NCBI GenBank assembly: GCA_965220315.1
Contig: CBDCPP010000001.1
Span: 1 to 64,000, forward strand
DNA from: JAPOXK01 sp965220315
GTDB lineage: Bacteria; Chloroflexota; Dehalococcoidia; Bin125
Direction of reading: 5' to 3'
Length of the DNA stretch: 64,000 nt
Shown: positions 18,338-26,626 of the stretch, one piece after another
Position numbering within the stretch: the stretch's first letter is position 1
Layout: the number at the start of each line of letters is the position of its first letter
The notes under the pieces: generated by a model
Database searches by the model: none
What the model saw: only the letters and a program-made list of their open reading frames with translations
Told to the model about the DNA's origin: nothing
Translations under genes and position numbers: made by a program

Positions 18338-18883
18338 GTGCCTGTTCGCGAAGTCGCCGCCAAGCGTTACGCCCAAGCGATCTTCGAGATCGCCCGTGAC
18401 GCGGCTGCCTTCGATCGCTGGCGCGCCGACATCGAGCGGCTGCGCGCTCTCGTCACTGAGCCCACTGTCGGCGGCTTCCTCACCAGTACTACGATCCCCG
18501 AAGCCCGCAAAACAGAGCTGTTGGAACAAGGGTTAGAGGACGTTGACCCCCAGGTCCTCAACTTCGCCCGCTTGCTCGTGCGCAAGCGTCGCCTCGGACT
18601 CGTTGAGGAGATCGTCGAAATCTTCGACGATCTCCTCAACGACCAGCGCGGTATCGTCCGCGCGCGCATCACCACCGCAGTCCCCATCACGGATCACGCG
18701 CGTACGCAGCTGTCCGCTGCCATCTGCACTGCTGCCGGCGCAACGGAAGTGGCGCTCCAAGAAGATGTCGCGCGGGAAGTGCTCGGTGGGGCAGTCCTGC
18801 GCATCGGCGACCATCTCGTCGACGGCAGTGTTCGTACGCGGCTGCACGGCCTCCGCCAAAGTATCGCTGGCCGCAGCCGCTAG
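18338..18883 (+). CDS. atpH: ATP synthase F1 subunit delta
   Basis: A 181-aa OSCP/delta subunit joining the b stalk to the top of the alpha3beta3 head. The N-terminal six-helix domain opens with AAKRYAQAIFEIARD, the family marker (ryA-x-Alfe-a), and the C-terminal part has the strand-helix pattern with GGAVLRIGDHLVDGSVRTRL, matching GG-x-i-x-d-x-viDgSvr-rL. GTG start at 18338, ten bases before atpA begins. Confidence 0.94.
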   Translation: MPVREVAAKRYAQAIFEIARDAAAFDRWRADIERLRALVTEPTVGGFLTSTTIPEARKTELLEQGLEDVDPQVLNFARLLVRKRRLGLVEEIVEIFDDLLNDQRGIVRARITTAVPITDHARTQLSAAICTAAGATEVALQEDVAREVLGGAVLRIGDHLVDGSVRTRLHGLRQSIAGRSR

Positions 18884-18892
18884 GAGAGAGCT

Positions 18893-20422
18893 ATGGCTGT
18901 TCGCCCAGAAGAGATCGCTTCCATCATTCGCCAGCAGATCGAAGGCTTTGAAACGGGCGTCGTCGCTGCGGATGTCGGCACCGTCGTCGCAGCGGCGGAT
19001 GGGATCGCCCGCATCCACGGCCTCTCCGGCGCGTTGGCCGGTGAGCTGTTGGAGTTCCCCCACACCGACGCGCAAGGCAATCCAATAATGGGGATGGCCT
19101 TGAACTTGGAAGAAGAGATCGTCGGCGCCGTGATCCTCGGTGCCTACGAGCGCATTGAGGAAGGCGACGAAGTCCGTACCACTGCCCGCGTCGCCGACGT
19201 CCCCGTCGGCGACGCCCTCATCGGTCGCGTTGTCAATGCCTTGGGCGATCCGATCGACGGCAAGGGCCCCATCCAGACGACCGCGCGCCGTCCCGTCGAG
19301 CGCATCGCTCCCAACGTTGTCACTCGCCAGAGCGTCGACACCCCCGTGCAAACTGGCATCAAAGCTATCGATGCCATGATCCCCATCGGTCGCGGCCAGC
19401 GCGAACTTATCATCGGCGACCGCCAGACTGGCAAATCCGCTATCGCCGTCGACACCATCATTAACCAAAAGGGCGGCGATCTGCTCTGCGTCTACGTCGC
19501 CATTGGCCAAAAACAGGCCAAAGTCGCGCAGGTTGTGGGCGTGTTAGAGGAGCATGGTGCGCTCGAACACACGGTGATCGTCGCCGCCAATTCTGCCGAG
19601 GCCGCTGCCCAGCAATACATCGCTCCCTACGCTGGTTGCGCCATCGCTGAGCACTTCATGGAGCAAGGCAAAGATACCCTTATCGTCTATGACGACCTCA
19701 GCAAGCATGCCTGGGCCTACCGCCAAGTCTCGTTGTTGCTGCGCCGTCCTCCTGGTCGCGAAGCCTTCCCGGGCGACGTTTTCTACCTGCACTCCCGTCT
19801 GCTGGAACGCTCCGCCAAGCTCAATGCAGCCAACGGAGGCGGCTCGATGACTGCTCTGCCGATCATTGAAACCCAGGCTGGCGATGTCTCCGCCTATATT
19901 CCCACGAACGTCATCTCCATCACCGATGGCCAGATCTTTCTGGAGGCGGACCTCTTCAATGCTGGCCAGCGCCCCGCCGTTAACGCTGGCATCTCGGTCA
20001 GCCGCGTCGGAGGCGCTGCCCAGCGCAAGGCGATGCGGGCGGTTGCTGGCCAGCTCCGCCTCGACATGGCGCAATTCCGCGATCTCCAAGCATTCGCCCA
20101 GTTTGGGACCGCCGACCTAGACTCTGCTACCCGCCGTCAGTTGGAGCGCGGCCTGCGGCTCAACGCCCTCCTCGTTCAACCTGAGAACGAGCCCCTGCGC
20201 CTTGGTCACCAAGTCGCCGTGATCTGGGCTGCTAGTCACGGCTTCCTAGACGATGTTGCTGTCAACAAGGTCACCGCCTTCGAAAAGGCTCTCAGCGACT
20301 TCCTCAATAGCAACCACCCCCAGATCGCCGCTGCTATTGAGGCTACCGGCGATCTCAACGAGGACACCGAAGCTCAACTCACCAAAGCGCTCGAAGACTT
20401 CAAAGCCACGGTGCCTTTCTAG
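18893..20422 (+). CDS. atpA: ATP synthase F1 subunit alpha
   Basis: The non-catalytic nucleotide-binding subunit, 509 aa. Seen are the N-terminal beta barrel region with GIARIHGLSGALAGELLEF, the P-loop GDRQTGKSAIAVD, LIVYDDLSKHAWAYRQ, and the Arg-finger region SVSRVGGAAQRKAMRAVAG that reaches into the catalytic site of the beta subunit. The ATG at 18893 has AGGAGAG upstream. Normal length and no oddities. Confidence 0.98.
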   Translation: MAVRPEEIASIIRQQIEGFETGVVAADVGTVVAAADGIARIHGLSGALAGELLEFPHTDAQGNPIMGMALNLEEEIVGAVILGAYERIEEGDEVRTTARVADVPVGDALIGRVVNALGDPIDGKGPIQTTARRPVERIAPNVVTRQSVDTPVQTGIKAIDAMIPIGRGQRELIIGDRQTGKSAIAVDTIINQKGGDLLCVYVAIGQKQAKVAQVVGVLEEHGALEHTVIVAANSAEAAAQQYIAPYAGCAIAEHFMEQGKDTLIVYDDLSKHAWAYRQVSLLLRRPPGREAFPGDVFYLHSRLLERSAKLNAANGGGSMTALPIIETQAGDVSAYIPTNVISITDGQIFLEADLFNAGQRPAVNAGISVSRVGGAAQRKAMRAVAGQLRLDMAQFRDLQAFAQFGTADLDSATRRQLERGLRLNALLVQPENEPLRLGHQVAVIWAASHGFLDDVAVNKVTAFEKALSDFLNSNHPQIAAAIEATGDLNEDTEAQLTKALEDFKATVPF

Positions 20423-20459
20423 GTTCAGCGCCGTGGCATAGAGGAACGAACACGACTGC

Positions 20460-21344
20460 ATGGCAACCCTCCGCGAGATCCGACGCCGCATTCGCTCGGT
20501 CGAAAACACGGCCAAGATTACCAATGCTCTTCAGCTCGTCGCCGCCTCCAAGATGCGGCGCGCCCAGGAGCGTGCCCTCGCCGCCCGGCCGTACGCTGAA
20601 CACATGCGCACCGTGCTGAGCAACCTTGCCACTGCGCACATTGGCGACGACTCAGAAAATGGTGACGCTTCGCACCCCCTTCTCCAGCAGCGCGCGATCC
20701 GTGAAACGACCGTTCTCCTCGTCACACCAGATCGAGGACTTGCTGGCGGCCTCATCGCCAACCTTGAGCGTCATGCCGGAGAGATCGTTCTTAGCTCCGA
20801 TCGCACGGGCGACATCTCCATGATCCCCATCGGCCGCAAAGGCCGCGATTACTACGCCCGGTTCGATATTCCTTTCCGCGCTGAGTTCACCCAACTAGGC
20901 GACTATCCCTCCCTTGCCCAGATCCGCCCCATCTCCCGCGTCGCAGTCGACGACTACGTCACCGGCGCCGTCGACCAGGTGCTGCTCGTCTACGCTCAGT
21001 TCATCAGCACTGCCAACCAGAAGCCCACCACCGTACAGATTCTCCCGGTCCAACCGCCCGAGACGGATGATCCCGCGCAGGAGATGCCGTACATTTTCGA
21101 GCCTTCCCCGCAAGCGTTGCTTGAGGAACTCCTTCCACGCTACCTCGAGACGCAGCTCTACCAAGCAATCCTGGAGGCTGCGGCAAGCGAGCAGTCCGCT
21201 CGCATGGTCGCGATGAAGAACGCGACCGATGCCGCCAACGAGATGGTCGAAGATCTTACTCTCGACTACAACAAAGCGCGCCAAAACCAGATCACCGCCG
21301 AACTGCTCGATATCGCAGGCGGCGTCGAGGCTCTGGCCGGATGA
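20460..21344 (+). CDS. atpG: ATP synthase F1 subunit gamma
   Basis: The central rotor shaft, 294 aa. The N-terminal helix ATLREIRRRIRSVENTAKIT and the C-terminal helix MKNATDAANEMVEDLTLDYNKARQ-like block (NATDAA, then LTLDYNKARQNQIT) form the coiled coil in the head; LLVTPDRGLAGGLIANL is the Rossmann-type middle. Its stop overlaps the ATG of a HAD phosphatase gene (ATGA) rather than being followed by atpD. Confidence 0.96.
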   Translation: MATLREIRRRIRSVENTAKITNALQLVAASKMRRAQERALAARPYAEHMRTVLSNLATAHIGDDSENGDASHPLLQQRAIRETTVLLVTPDRGLAGGLIANLERHAGEIVLSSDRTGDISMIPIGRKGRDYYARFDIPFRAEFTQLGDYPSLAQIRPISRVAVDDYVTGAVDQVLLVYAQFISTANQKPTTVQILPVQPPETDDPAQEMPYIFEPSPQALLEELLPRYLETQLYQAILEAAASEQSARMVAMKNATDAANEMVEDLTLDYNKARQNQITAELLDIAGGVEALAG

Positions 21345-22027
21345 CGATCGAAACCGCGATCATCTTCGATATGGACGGCGTGCTGGTCGATGGCGAACGT
21401 CTCCACTACGGCGCTGCCCGCACGATCCTCGCGGAGTATGGCGTCCAGCTCGACACTGCTACCTACGCTGGCTACATAGGCAGGACTGGCCGCGACATCT
21501 GGCAAGATCTCCGCACGCGCTTTGGGCTCCGTACCGACTTTGAAACCTACAGCGCCCGTTACAACGCAACGTTGATCGAGCTCTACCGCACCGCCGCCCA
21601 GCCCCTGCCCGGCGCGCGCGCCGCTTTGAACCAGGTCCGCGCTGCCGGTCTTCCTTGCGCGCTGGCTTCCTCCTCTCGCAGGGAGTGGGTCCAGACTGCC
21701 CTCACCACGTTGCGCTTCAGCGACTATTTCCAAGCCATCGTCACTGGAGACGAAGTGCACAACGGCAAACCGGATCCGGAGATCTACTGCACCGCAGCCG
21801 CGCGTCTCGGCCGCTCGCCCCAAGACTGCGTGGCCCTGGAGGATGCGCCGGCCGGCATTGAGTCCGCGCGCCGCGCCGGCATGCGCGTGCTTGCCGTTCG
21901 TAGCGAATACATCCACGAGCGCTTGCTTGGGAGCGCAGATCGCGTGCTTGAATCACTCCATGAGTTCGATCTGGCGGAGTTGCTGCGAGACAATGATTCC
22001 GTCAACGCTTCACGGGTTGCTAGCTAG
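21341..22027 (+). CDS. HAD-superfamily phosphatase (IA, PGP/beta-PGM-like) inside the atp operon
   Basis: A 228-aa subfamily IA HAD hydrolase. All four motifs are present: IFDMDGVLVDG (nucleophile Asp and acid/base Asp), CALASSSRREW (Ser), GKPDPEIYCTAA (Lys), and ALEDAPAGIESARRAG (acidic pair). The cap sits between motifs I and II. Such enzymes include phosphoglycolate phosphatase and beta-phosphoglucomutase; motif IV EDAPAGI is shared by both, so the substrate is open. It lies between atpG and atpD, overlapping atpG by ATGA, and is thus co-translated with ATP synthase. Confidence 0.9.
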   Translation: MTIETAIIFDMDGVLVDGERLHYGAARTILAEYGVQLDTATYAGYIGRTGRDIWQDLRTRFGLRTDFETYSARYNATLIELYRTAAQPLPGARAALNQVRAAGLPCALASSSRREWVQTALTTLRFSDYFQAIVTGDEVHNGKPDPEIYCTAAARLGRSPQDCVALEDAPAGIESARRAGMRVLAVRSEYIHERLLGSADRVLESLHEFDLAELLRDNDSVNASRVAS

Positions 22028-22050
22028 CCCCGCGACGAGAGGAAAGAGCA

Positions 22051-23460
22051 ATGGCGCAAGGCAGCGTGGTGCAAGTCATCGGCACCGTCGTCGATGTCGA
22101 GTTTCCGCCCGGACAGATCCCCGCGCTCTTTAACGGTCTCAACGTGACTGTGAGCGATGGCTCCACCGTGGTCTGCGAAGTGCAGCAGCACCTCGGCAAC
22201 AATTGGGTGCGCACCCTCGCCATGGACTCCACCGATGGCATGAAACGCGGTGACGCCGCCGTCGATACCGGCCAGTCCATCACCGTCCCTGTGGGCGAAA
22301 CCTCCCTCGGCCGCCTCTTCAACGTCACCGGCGACCCGCTTGACGACCTTGGCGACCTTCCCCCAGACACCGAGCGCTGGCCCATCCACCGCAAGCCTCC
22401 TACCTACGAAGAGCAAGTTTCAGACGTACAAGTCCTTGAGACTGGCCTTAAGGTCATCGATCTCATCGCTCCCTTCACCCGCGGTGGCAAGATCGGCGCC
22501 TACGGAGGCGCCGGTGTCGGCAAGACGGTCATCATCCAAGAACTCATCCGCAACATCGCCACCGAGCACGGCGGCTACTCTGTTTTCGCAGGCGTCGGCG
22601 AACGCTCCCGCGAAGGTAATGATCTCTGGAACGAAATGAAGGAGTCCGGCGTTCTCGCCAAGACTGTTCTCGTCTTCGGCCAGATGAACGAGCCCCCAGG
22701 CGTCCGGCTCCGCATCGGCCTCACTGGCCTCACCCAAGCTGAGTACTTCCGCGATGTCCAAGGGCAGGATGTCCTCCTCTTTATCGACAATATCTACCGC
22801 TACACCCTCGCCGGCATGGAAGTTTCCGCTCTCCTCGGCCGCATGCCCTCCGCCGTCGGCTACCAGCCAACACTCGCCACCGAAATGGGTGAGTTGGAAG
22901 AGCGCATCACGACCACCGGCAAAGGATCGATCACTTCTTTCCAGGCCATCTATGTTCCCGCCGACGACTACACCGACCCCGGCGTTGCGACCACCTTCGG
23001 CCACCTCGATGCTGTCGTAGCGCTCGAGCGATCGATCGCCGCTCAAGGCCTCTACCCCGCCGTTGACCCCCTCACTTCCTTCAGCCGCGTTCTCGATCCA
23101 CGCTTCATCGGTGAAGAGCACTACGCGGCCGCCCGCGGCGTCCAGCAGGTTCTGCAGCGCTACAAGGATCTCCAAGACATCATTGCCATCCTTGGCATCG
23201 ACGAACTCTCCGAGGAAGACAAGGTCACCGTGGCGCGGGCGCGCCGCATCCAACGCTTCCTCAGCCAACCCATGTTCGTGGCGGAAGCCTTCACAGGCCT
23301 CCCCGGGCAGTATGTCCCCGTCCGCGAAACCGTCCGCGGCTTCCGCGAAATCCTCGACGGCAAGTATGACGATCTGCCAGAGCAAGCCTTTTATAACGTC
23401 GGTACCATCGAGATGGCAGTTGAAAAAGCCGAGCAACTTGCTAAGGAGGCTGCAGCCTAG
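22051..23460 (+). CDS. atpD: ATP synthase F1 subunit beta
   Basis: The catalytic subunit, 469 aa. Motifs are the P-loop GGAGVGKTVIIQELI, VFAGVGERSREGNDLW with the catalytic Glu, VLLFIDNIYRYTLAGMEVSALLGRMPSAVGYQPTL region (Walker B FIDNIYR and the DELSEED-lever neighbourhood), and IDELSEEDKVTVARARR, which is the DELSEED lever itself with an intact DELSEED. The ATG follows GAGGAAAGAGCA. Normal length. Confidence 0.98.
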   Translation: MAQGSVVQVIGTVVDVEFPPGQIPALFNGLNVTVSDGSTVVCEVQQHLGNNWVRTLAMDSTDGMKRGDAAVDTGQSITVPVGETSLGRLFNVTGDPLDDLGDLPPDTERWPIHRKPPTYEEQVSDVQVLETGLKVIDLIAPFTRGGKIGAYGGAGVGKTVIIQELIRNIATEHGGYSVFAGVGERSREGNDLWNEMKESGVLAKTVLVFGQMNEPPGVRLRIGLTGLTQAEYFRDVQGQDVLLFIDNIYRYTLAGMEVSALLGRMPSAVGYQPTLATEMGELEERITTTGKGSITSFQAIYVPADDYTDPGVATTFGHLDAVVALERSIAAQGLYPAVDPLTSFSRVLDPRFIGEEHYAAARGVQQVLQRYKDLQDIIAILGIDELSEEDKVTVARARRIQRFLSQPMFVAEAFTGLPGQYVPVRETVRGFREILDGKYDDLPEQAFYNVGTIEMAVEKAEQLAKEAAA

Positions 23461-23541
23461 TCAGATCGAGCGCGGCAACACAAACTAGGATTCTGGAGGT
23501 CCGCCCGCAAGCAGCGCACCTCCCAACCGCTAACGAAAAAG

Positions 23542-23991
23542 ATGGCGAAACTCAGTCTCGAAATTATCACCGGTGAGCGTGTCCTCTTCCAAGACACCGG
23601 CATCAACGCTGTCATTGCGCCCGGCGTCATCGGTGAACTCGGCATCCTCCCCAACCACGCCCCACTCGTTACTGCCCTCCAGCCTGGCGAGCTTCGCGTC
23701 CAAAGAGAGGGCAACGACGACGAACCTTTCTTTGTCAGCGGGGGCTTCCTCGAAGTTCACAATGACACGGTCACGGTTCTCGCCGACACCGCCGAGCGTG
23801 GGGATGAGATCGATCTCGAGCGCGCCGAGGCGGCGCGGGCCCGCGCCGCCGATCACCTGCGTGGCGAGATGGACACTGACCGCGCGCGTGCCCAAGCCGC
23901 CATGCAACGCTCCCTTATGCGCATCCGCGTCGGTGAGCGTCGTACGCGTCGGCGTGCTTCACAGCGCAGCGGCGATCCCCCCAGCCGTTAA
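23542..23991 (+). CDS. atpC: ATP synthase F1 subunit epsilon
   Basis: A 149-aa epsilon subunit. The N-terminal beta sandwich is recognisable from LSLEIITGERVLFQD, IAPGVIGELGILPNHAPLVTALQPGELRV (the GELGILPNHAP core) and FFVSGGFLEVHNDTVTVLAD. The C-terminal helical part (ERAEAARARAADHL) is followed by an Arg-rich tail that is a little longer than usual. ATP-binding or regulatory properties cannot be judged by eye. Last gene of the operon; murA follows after about 100 bases. Confidence 0.93.
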   Translation: MAKLSLEIITGERVLFQDTGINAVIAPGVIGELGILPNHAPLVTALQPGELRVQREGNDDEPFFVSGGFLEVHNDTVTVLADTAERGDEIDLERAEAARARAADHLRGEMDTDRARAQAAMQRSLMRIRVGERRTRRRASQRSGDPPSR

Positions 23992-24095
23992 CGCGCTGAC
24001 AGTGCCGCGCGGCGAACGCGTGTAGCCGTGCACGCGTACAGTGGAGTGACCGTGTTCGGCGCGAGATGGGGATGCGTCAGGCGTCGGAGGTCTCA

Positions 24096-25376
24096 GTGAC
24101 CCAGGGTTCCTACCTCATCGACGGTGGCGCCCGTCTCCACGGCGCCGTTCCGATCAGCGGGGGCAAGAACGCCGCCATGCCCTGCATGGCCGCTGCCCTC
24201 CTCACCGATGCCCCCTGTCACATCACCAACGTCCCGATGATCGGCGATGTCCGCCTATTCAGTGCCATCCTCGAACACCTCGGTGCCGATGTAACTGTCA
24301 ACCCTGGTGCCAACACGCTCCATCTCGCTGCTCCCGGCCCTCTCAGCGACGCGCCGCCCGATCGCCTCGTCGCCAATCAGCGCGCCTCTTTCCTCGTCAT
24401 GGGCCCGCTTCTCGCCCGCCTCGGCCGCGCTGCCTGCACCGCCCCGGGCGGCGACGGTATCGGCCAGCGGCCGCTTGACGTTCACCTCCGGGGATTCGCT
24501 GCCCTCGGCGCCGATATCCGCGAAGTCGGGGGCCGCTACGTTGCCTCTGCTGCACAGCTGCGCGGTGGCCGCGTCGTCCTCGACTACCCCAGCGTGCTCG
24601 GCACTGAGAACCTGCTCCTCGCTGCCGTCCTCGCTGCTGGCCACACCACCATCGTTAACGCTGCCGCCGAACCAGAAGTCGTCTGTCTCGCCTCCATGCT
24701 TACCGCTATGGGCGCCCAGTTGCACGGCGCCGGTACCCACACCATCGAGATCGACGGCGTTCCCGCCCTCACCGGCGCCGACCACCGCCTCATCCCCGAC
24801 CGTATCGAAACCGGCACCTTCGCCGTCGCTGCTGCTATGACCGGCGGCGACCTCACACTCGACGGGGCACAGCCTCGACACCTTGATGCGCTCTTTAGCA
24901 AACTCACCGACATCGGCGTCCACGTCCACGAAGGAGAGGCCGCCGTCCGCGTGGCTGCCACTGACCGTCTCAACGCCAGCACCATCCAAGCAGTCCCCTT
25001 CCCAGGACTCCCCACCGATCTTCAGGCCCTCATGACTACCCTCCTTACCCAGGCCGACGGCGTCAGCGTCGTGCATGAGCGTGTCTTTGAGAGTCGTCTT
25101 CAGTACGTGGGCGAGCTGCGCAAGCTTGGTGCCCGCATCCACACCGCCGGCAGCACTGCGATCGTCCAGGGCCCGACTGCACTCCGCGGCTCCACCGTGC
25201 GCGGCCTCGATATCCGCGCTGCCGCCGCCCTCGTCGTCGCTGCTCTCGCTGCTAGCGGCCGCACTGAGCTGAGGGACGCATACCACCTTGATCGAGGTTA
25301 TGAATGCCTCGACCGCAAACTACGCGCTCTCGGTGCTTCCATCGAGCGTGTCACTCCTCGCGAATCCGGTGCCTAG
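24096..25376 (+). CDS. murA: UDP-N-acetylglucosamine 1-carboxyvinyltransferase, Asp-type active site
   Basis: First committed step of peptidoglycan synthesis: transfer of enolpyruvate from PEP to UDP-GlcNAc. GTG 24096 is preferred because GGAGG ends five bases before it; an in-frame ATG lies at 24066. Conserved features include ISGGKNAAMPCMAAALL (Lys-Asn pair) and VMGPLLARLGRA. The catalytic loop reads PGGDGIGQRPLDVH, where E. coli has PGGCTIGARPVDLH, so the active-site Cys (115 in E. coli) is Asp (GAC at 24453-24455, residue 120). This Cys-to-Asp form is known from mycobacteria and chlamydiae, is active, and is not alkylated by fosfomycin. Confidence 0.95.
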   Translation: MTQGSYLIDGGARLHGAVPISGGKNAAMPCMAAALLTDAPCHITNVPMIGDVRLFSAILEHLGADVTVNPGANTLHLAAPGPLSDAPPDRLVANQRASFLVMGPLLARLGRAACTAPGGDGIGQRPLDVHLRGFAALGADIREVGGRYVASAAQLRGGRVVLDYPSVLGTENLLLAAVLAAGHTTIVNAAAEPEVVCLASMLTAMGAQLHGAGTHTIEIDGVPALTGADHRLIPDRIETGTFAVAAAMTGGDLTLDGAQPRHLDALFSKLTDIGVHVHEGEAAVRVAATDRLNASTIQAVPFPGLPTDLQALMTTLLTQADGVSVVHERVFESRLQYVGELRKLGARIHTAGSTAIVQGPTALRGSTVRGLDIRAAAALVVAALAASGRTELRDAYHLDRGYECLDRKLRALGASIERVTPRESGA

Positions 25377-25487
25377 CCGATCCAACGCCCGCAGCAACGC
25401 CGCTCGCGTTTCTATCCGAATCGTTTCTGGATCGATATACACTAGCTAGTGGTCCTACGATCGAATGTGTAGGCGCGAAGGGGGACC

Positions 25488-26519
25488 ATGGTTCTCGGGA
25501 AAAAGATCGGCATCGATCTTGGCACTGCTAATATCATCGCTGCCGTACGAGGCCAAGGCGTTGTGCTCAATGAGCCCGCCGCCGTCGCTCTCGCCAACCG
25601 CGATAACGCTGTCGTCGCTGTTGGAACCGCCGCTCGCGCCATGCTGGGCCGTAGCCCGGACAGCATCAGTGTCATCCGTCCCTTACGCGACGGCGTTATT
25701 GCTGACTACATCGTTACGGAGGCGATGCTCCGCTACTTTATCGGCAAGATCACTGGTCGCTTCACCCTCGTGAAGCCGGAAGTCATGATCTGTATTCCGG
25801 CTGGGGTCAATACCGTCGAACAACGGGCCGTCCGCGACGCCGCCGAGCAGGCCGGTGCCCGCCGTCCTGCACACCTCATTCCCGAGCCGCTCGCCGCTGC
25901 CATTGGCGCTGGCCTCCCCGTCGCGACCCCACGCGGTAACCTCGTCTGTGACATCGGCGCAGGTCGCACGGAAGCGGCGCTCATTACCATGTACGGCATG
26001 ATGACCTGGGAGTCTGTGCGCGTTGCCGGCGACCGCTTCGACGACGCGATCGTCGCCTACCTTAAGCGCCGCCATAACCTCATCATCGGTACGCGCACCG
26101 CCGAAGATCTCAAGATCAATATCGGCTCCGCCCTCCCAGTGGACGACACTCTCCGCACCGAAGTGCGGGGACGCGACCAACTCAGCGGTCTTCCCCGTAC
26201 TGTGACCGTGACATCAAACGAGGTCGCTACTGCCTTGCAAGAGCCACTTGCCGTCGCTCTCGGCGCCATCAAATCCGCGCTCGAGAGAACCCCGCCCGAA
26301 CTCGCCGCCGATGTCATTGATCGCGGCATCGTTATGACGGGCGGCAGCTCTCTCCTCCGCAACCTCCCCCGTCTCGTCACCGAAGAAACTGGGATTCCCT
26401 GCCATCTTGCCGACCACCCCATCGAGTGTGTCGCCCAGGGCGCCAGCCTCGCGCTCGAATACCTTGATGTAATCGAGCGCAATTCCCCCATGGACGAAGG
26501 CCTACTCGTCGGCGCCTAA
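25488..26519 (+). CDS. mreB: Rod-shape-determining actin homolog
   Basis: A 343-aa MreB. The actin-fold ATP site is visible: phosphate 1 KIGIDLGTANIIAAVRGQGVVLNEPAAVAL (IDLGTAN, VLNEPSVVA-like), PLRDGVIADYIVTEAMLRYFI, phosphate 2 LVCDIGAGRTEAALI, and the adenosine motif GIVMTGGSSLLRNL. MreB filaments under the membrane guide lateral wall synthesis. ATG 25488 follows GAAGGGGGACC. mreC and mreD are not next to it, which is uncommon but seen in several lineages. It lies between murA and gyrA. Confidence 0.95.
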   Translation: MVLGKKIGIDLGTANIIAAVRGQGVVLNEPAAVALANRDNAVVAVGTAARAMLGRSPDSISVIRPLRDGVIADYIVTEAMLRYFIGKITGRFTLVKPEVMICIPAGVNTVEQRAVRDAAEQAGARRPAHLIPEPLAAAIGAGLPVATPRGNLVCDIGAGRTEAALITMYGMMTWESVRVAGDRFDDAIVAYLKRRHNLIIGTRTAEDLKINIGSALPVDDTLRTEVRGRDQLSGLPRTVTVTSNEVATALQEPLAVALGAIKSALERTPPELAADVIDRGIVMTGGSSLLRNLPRLVTEETGIPCHLADHPIECVAQGASLALEYLDVIERNSPMDEGLLVGA

Positions 26520-26626
26520 CCCACGCGGCCTTTCTCACTCGGTAGCGCCTACACCGCCACGATCTATGCACCTGGCGTCGCGCGGGCAATCGCTCGCGCG
26601 CGAGGTGGATGTTAAGCTCTGAATGA

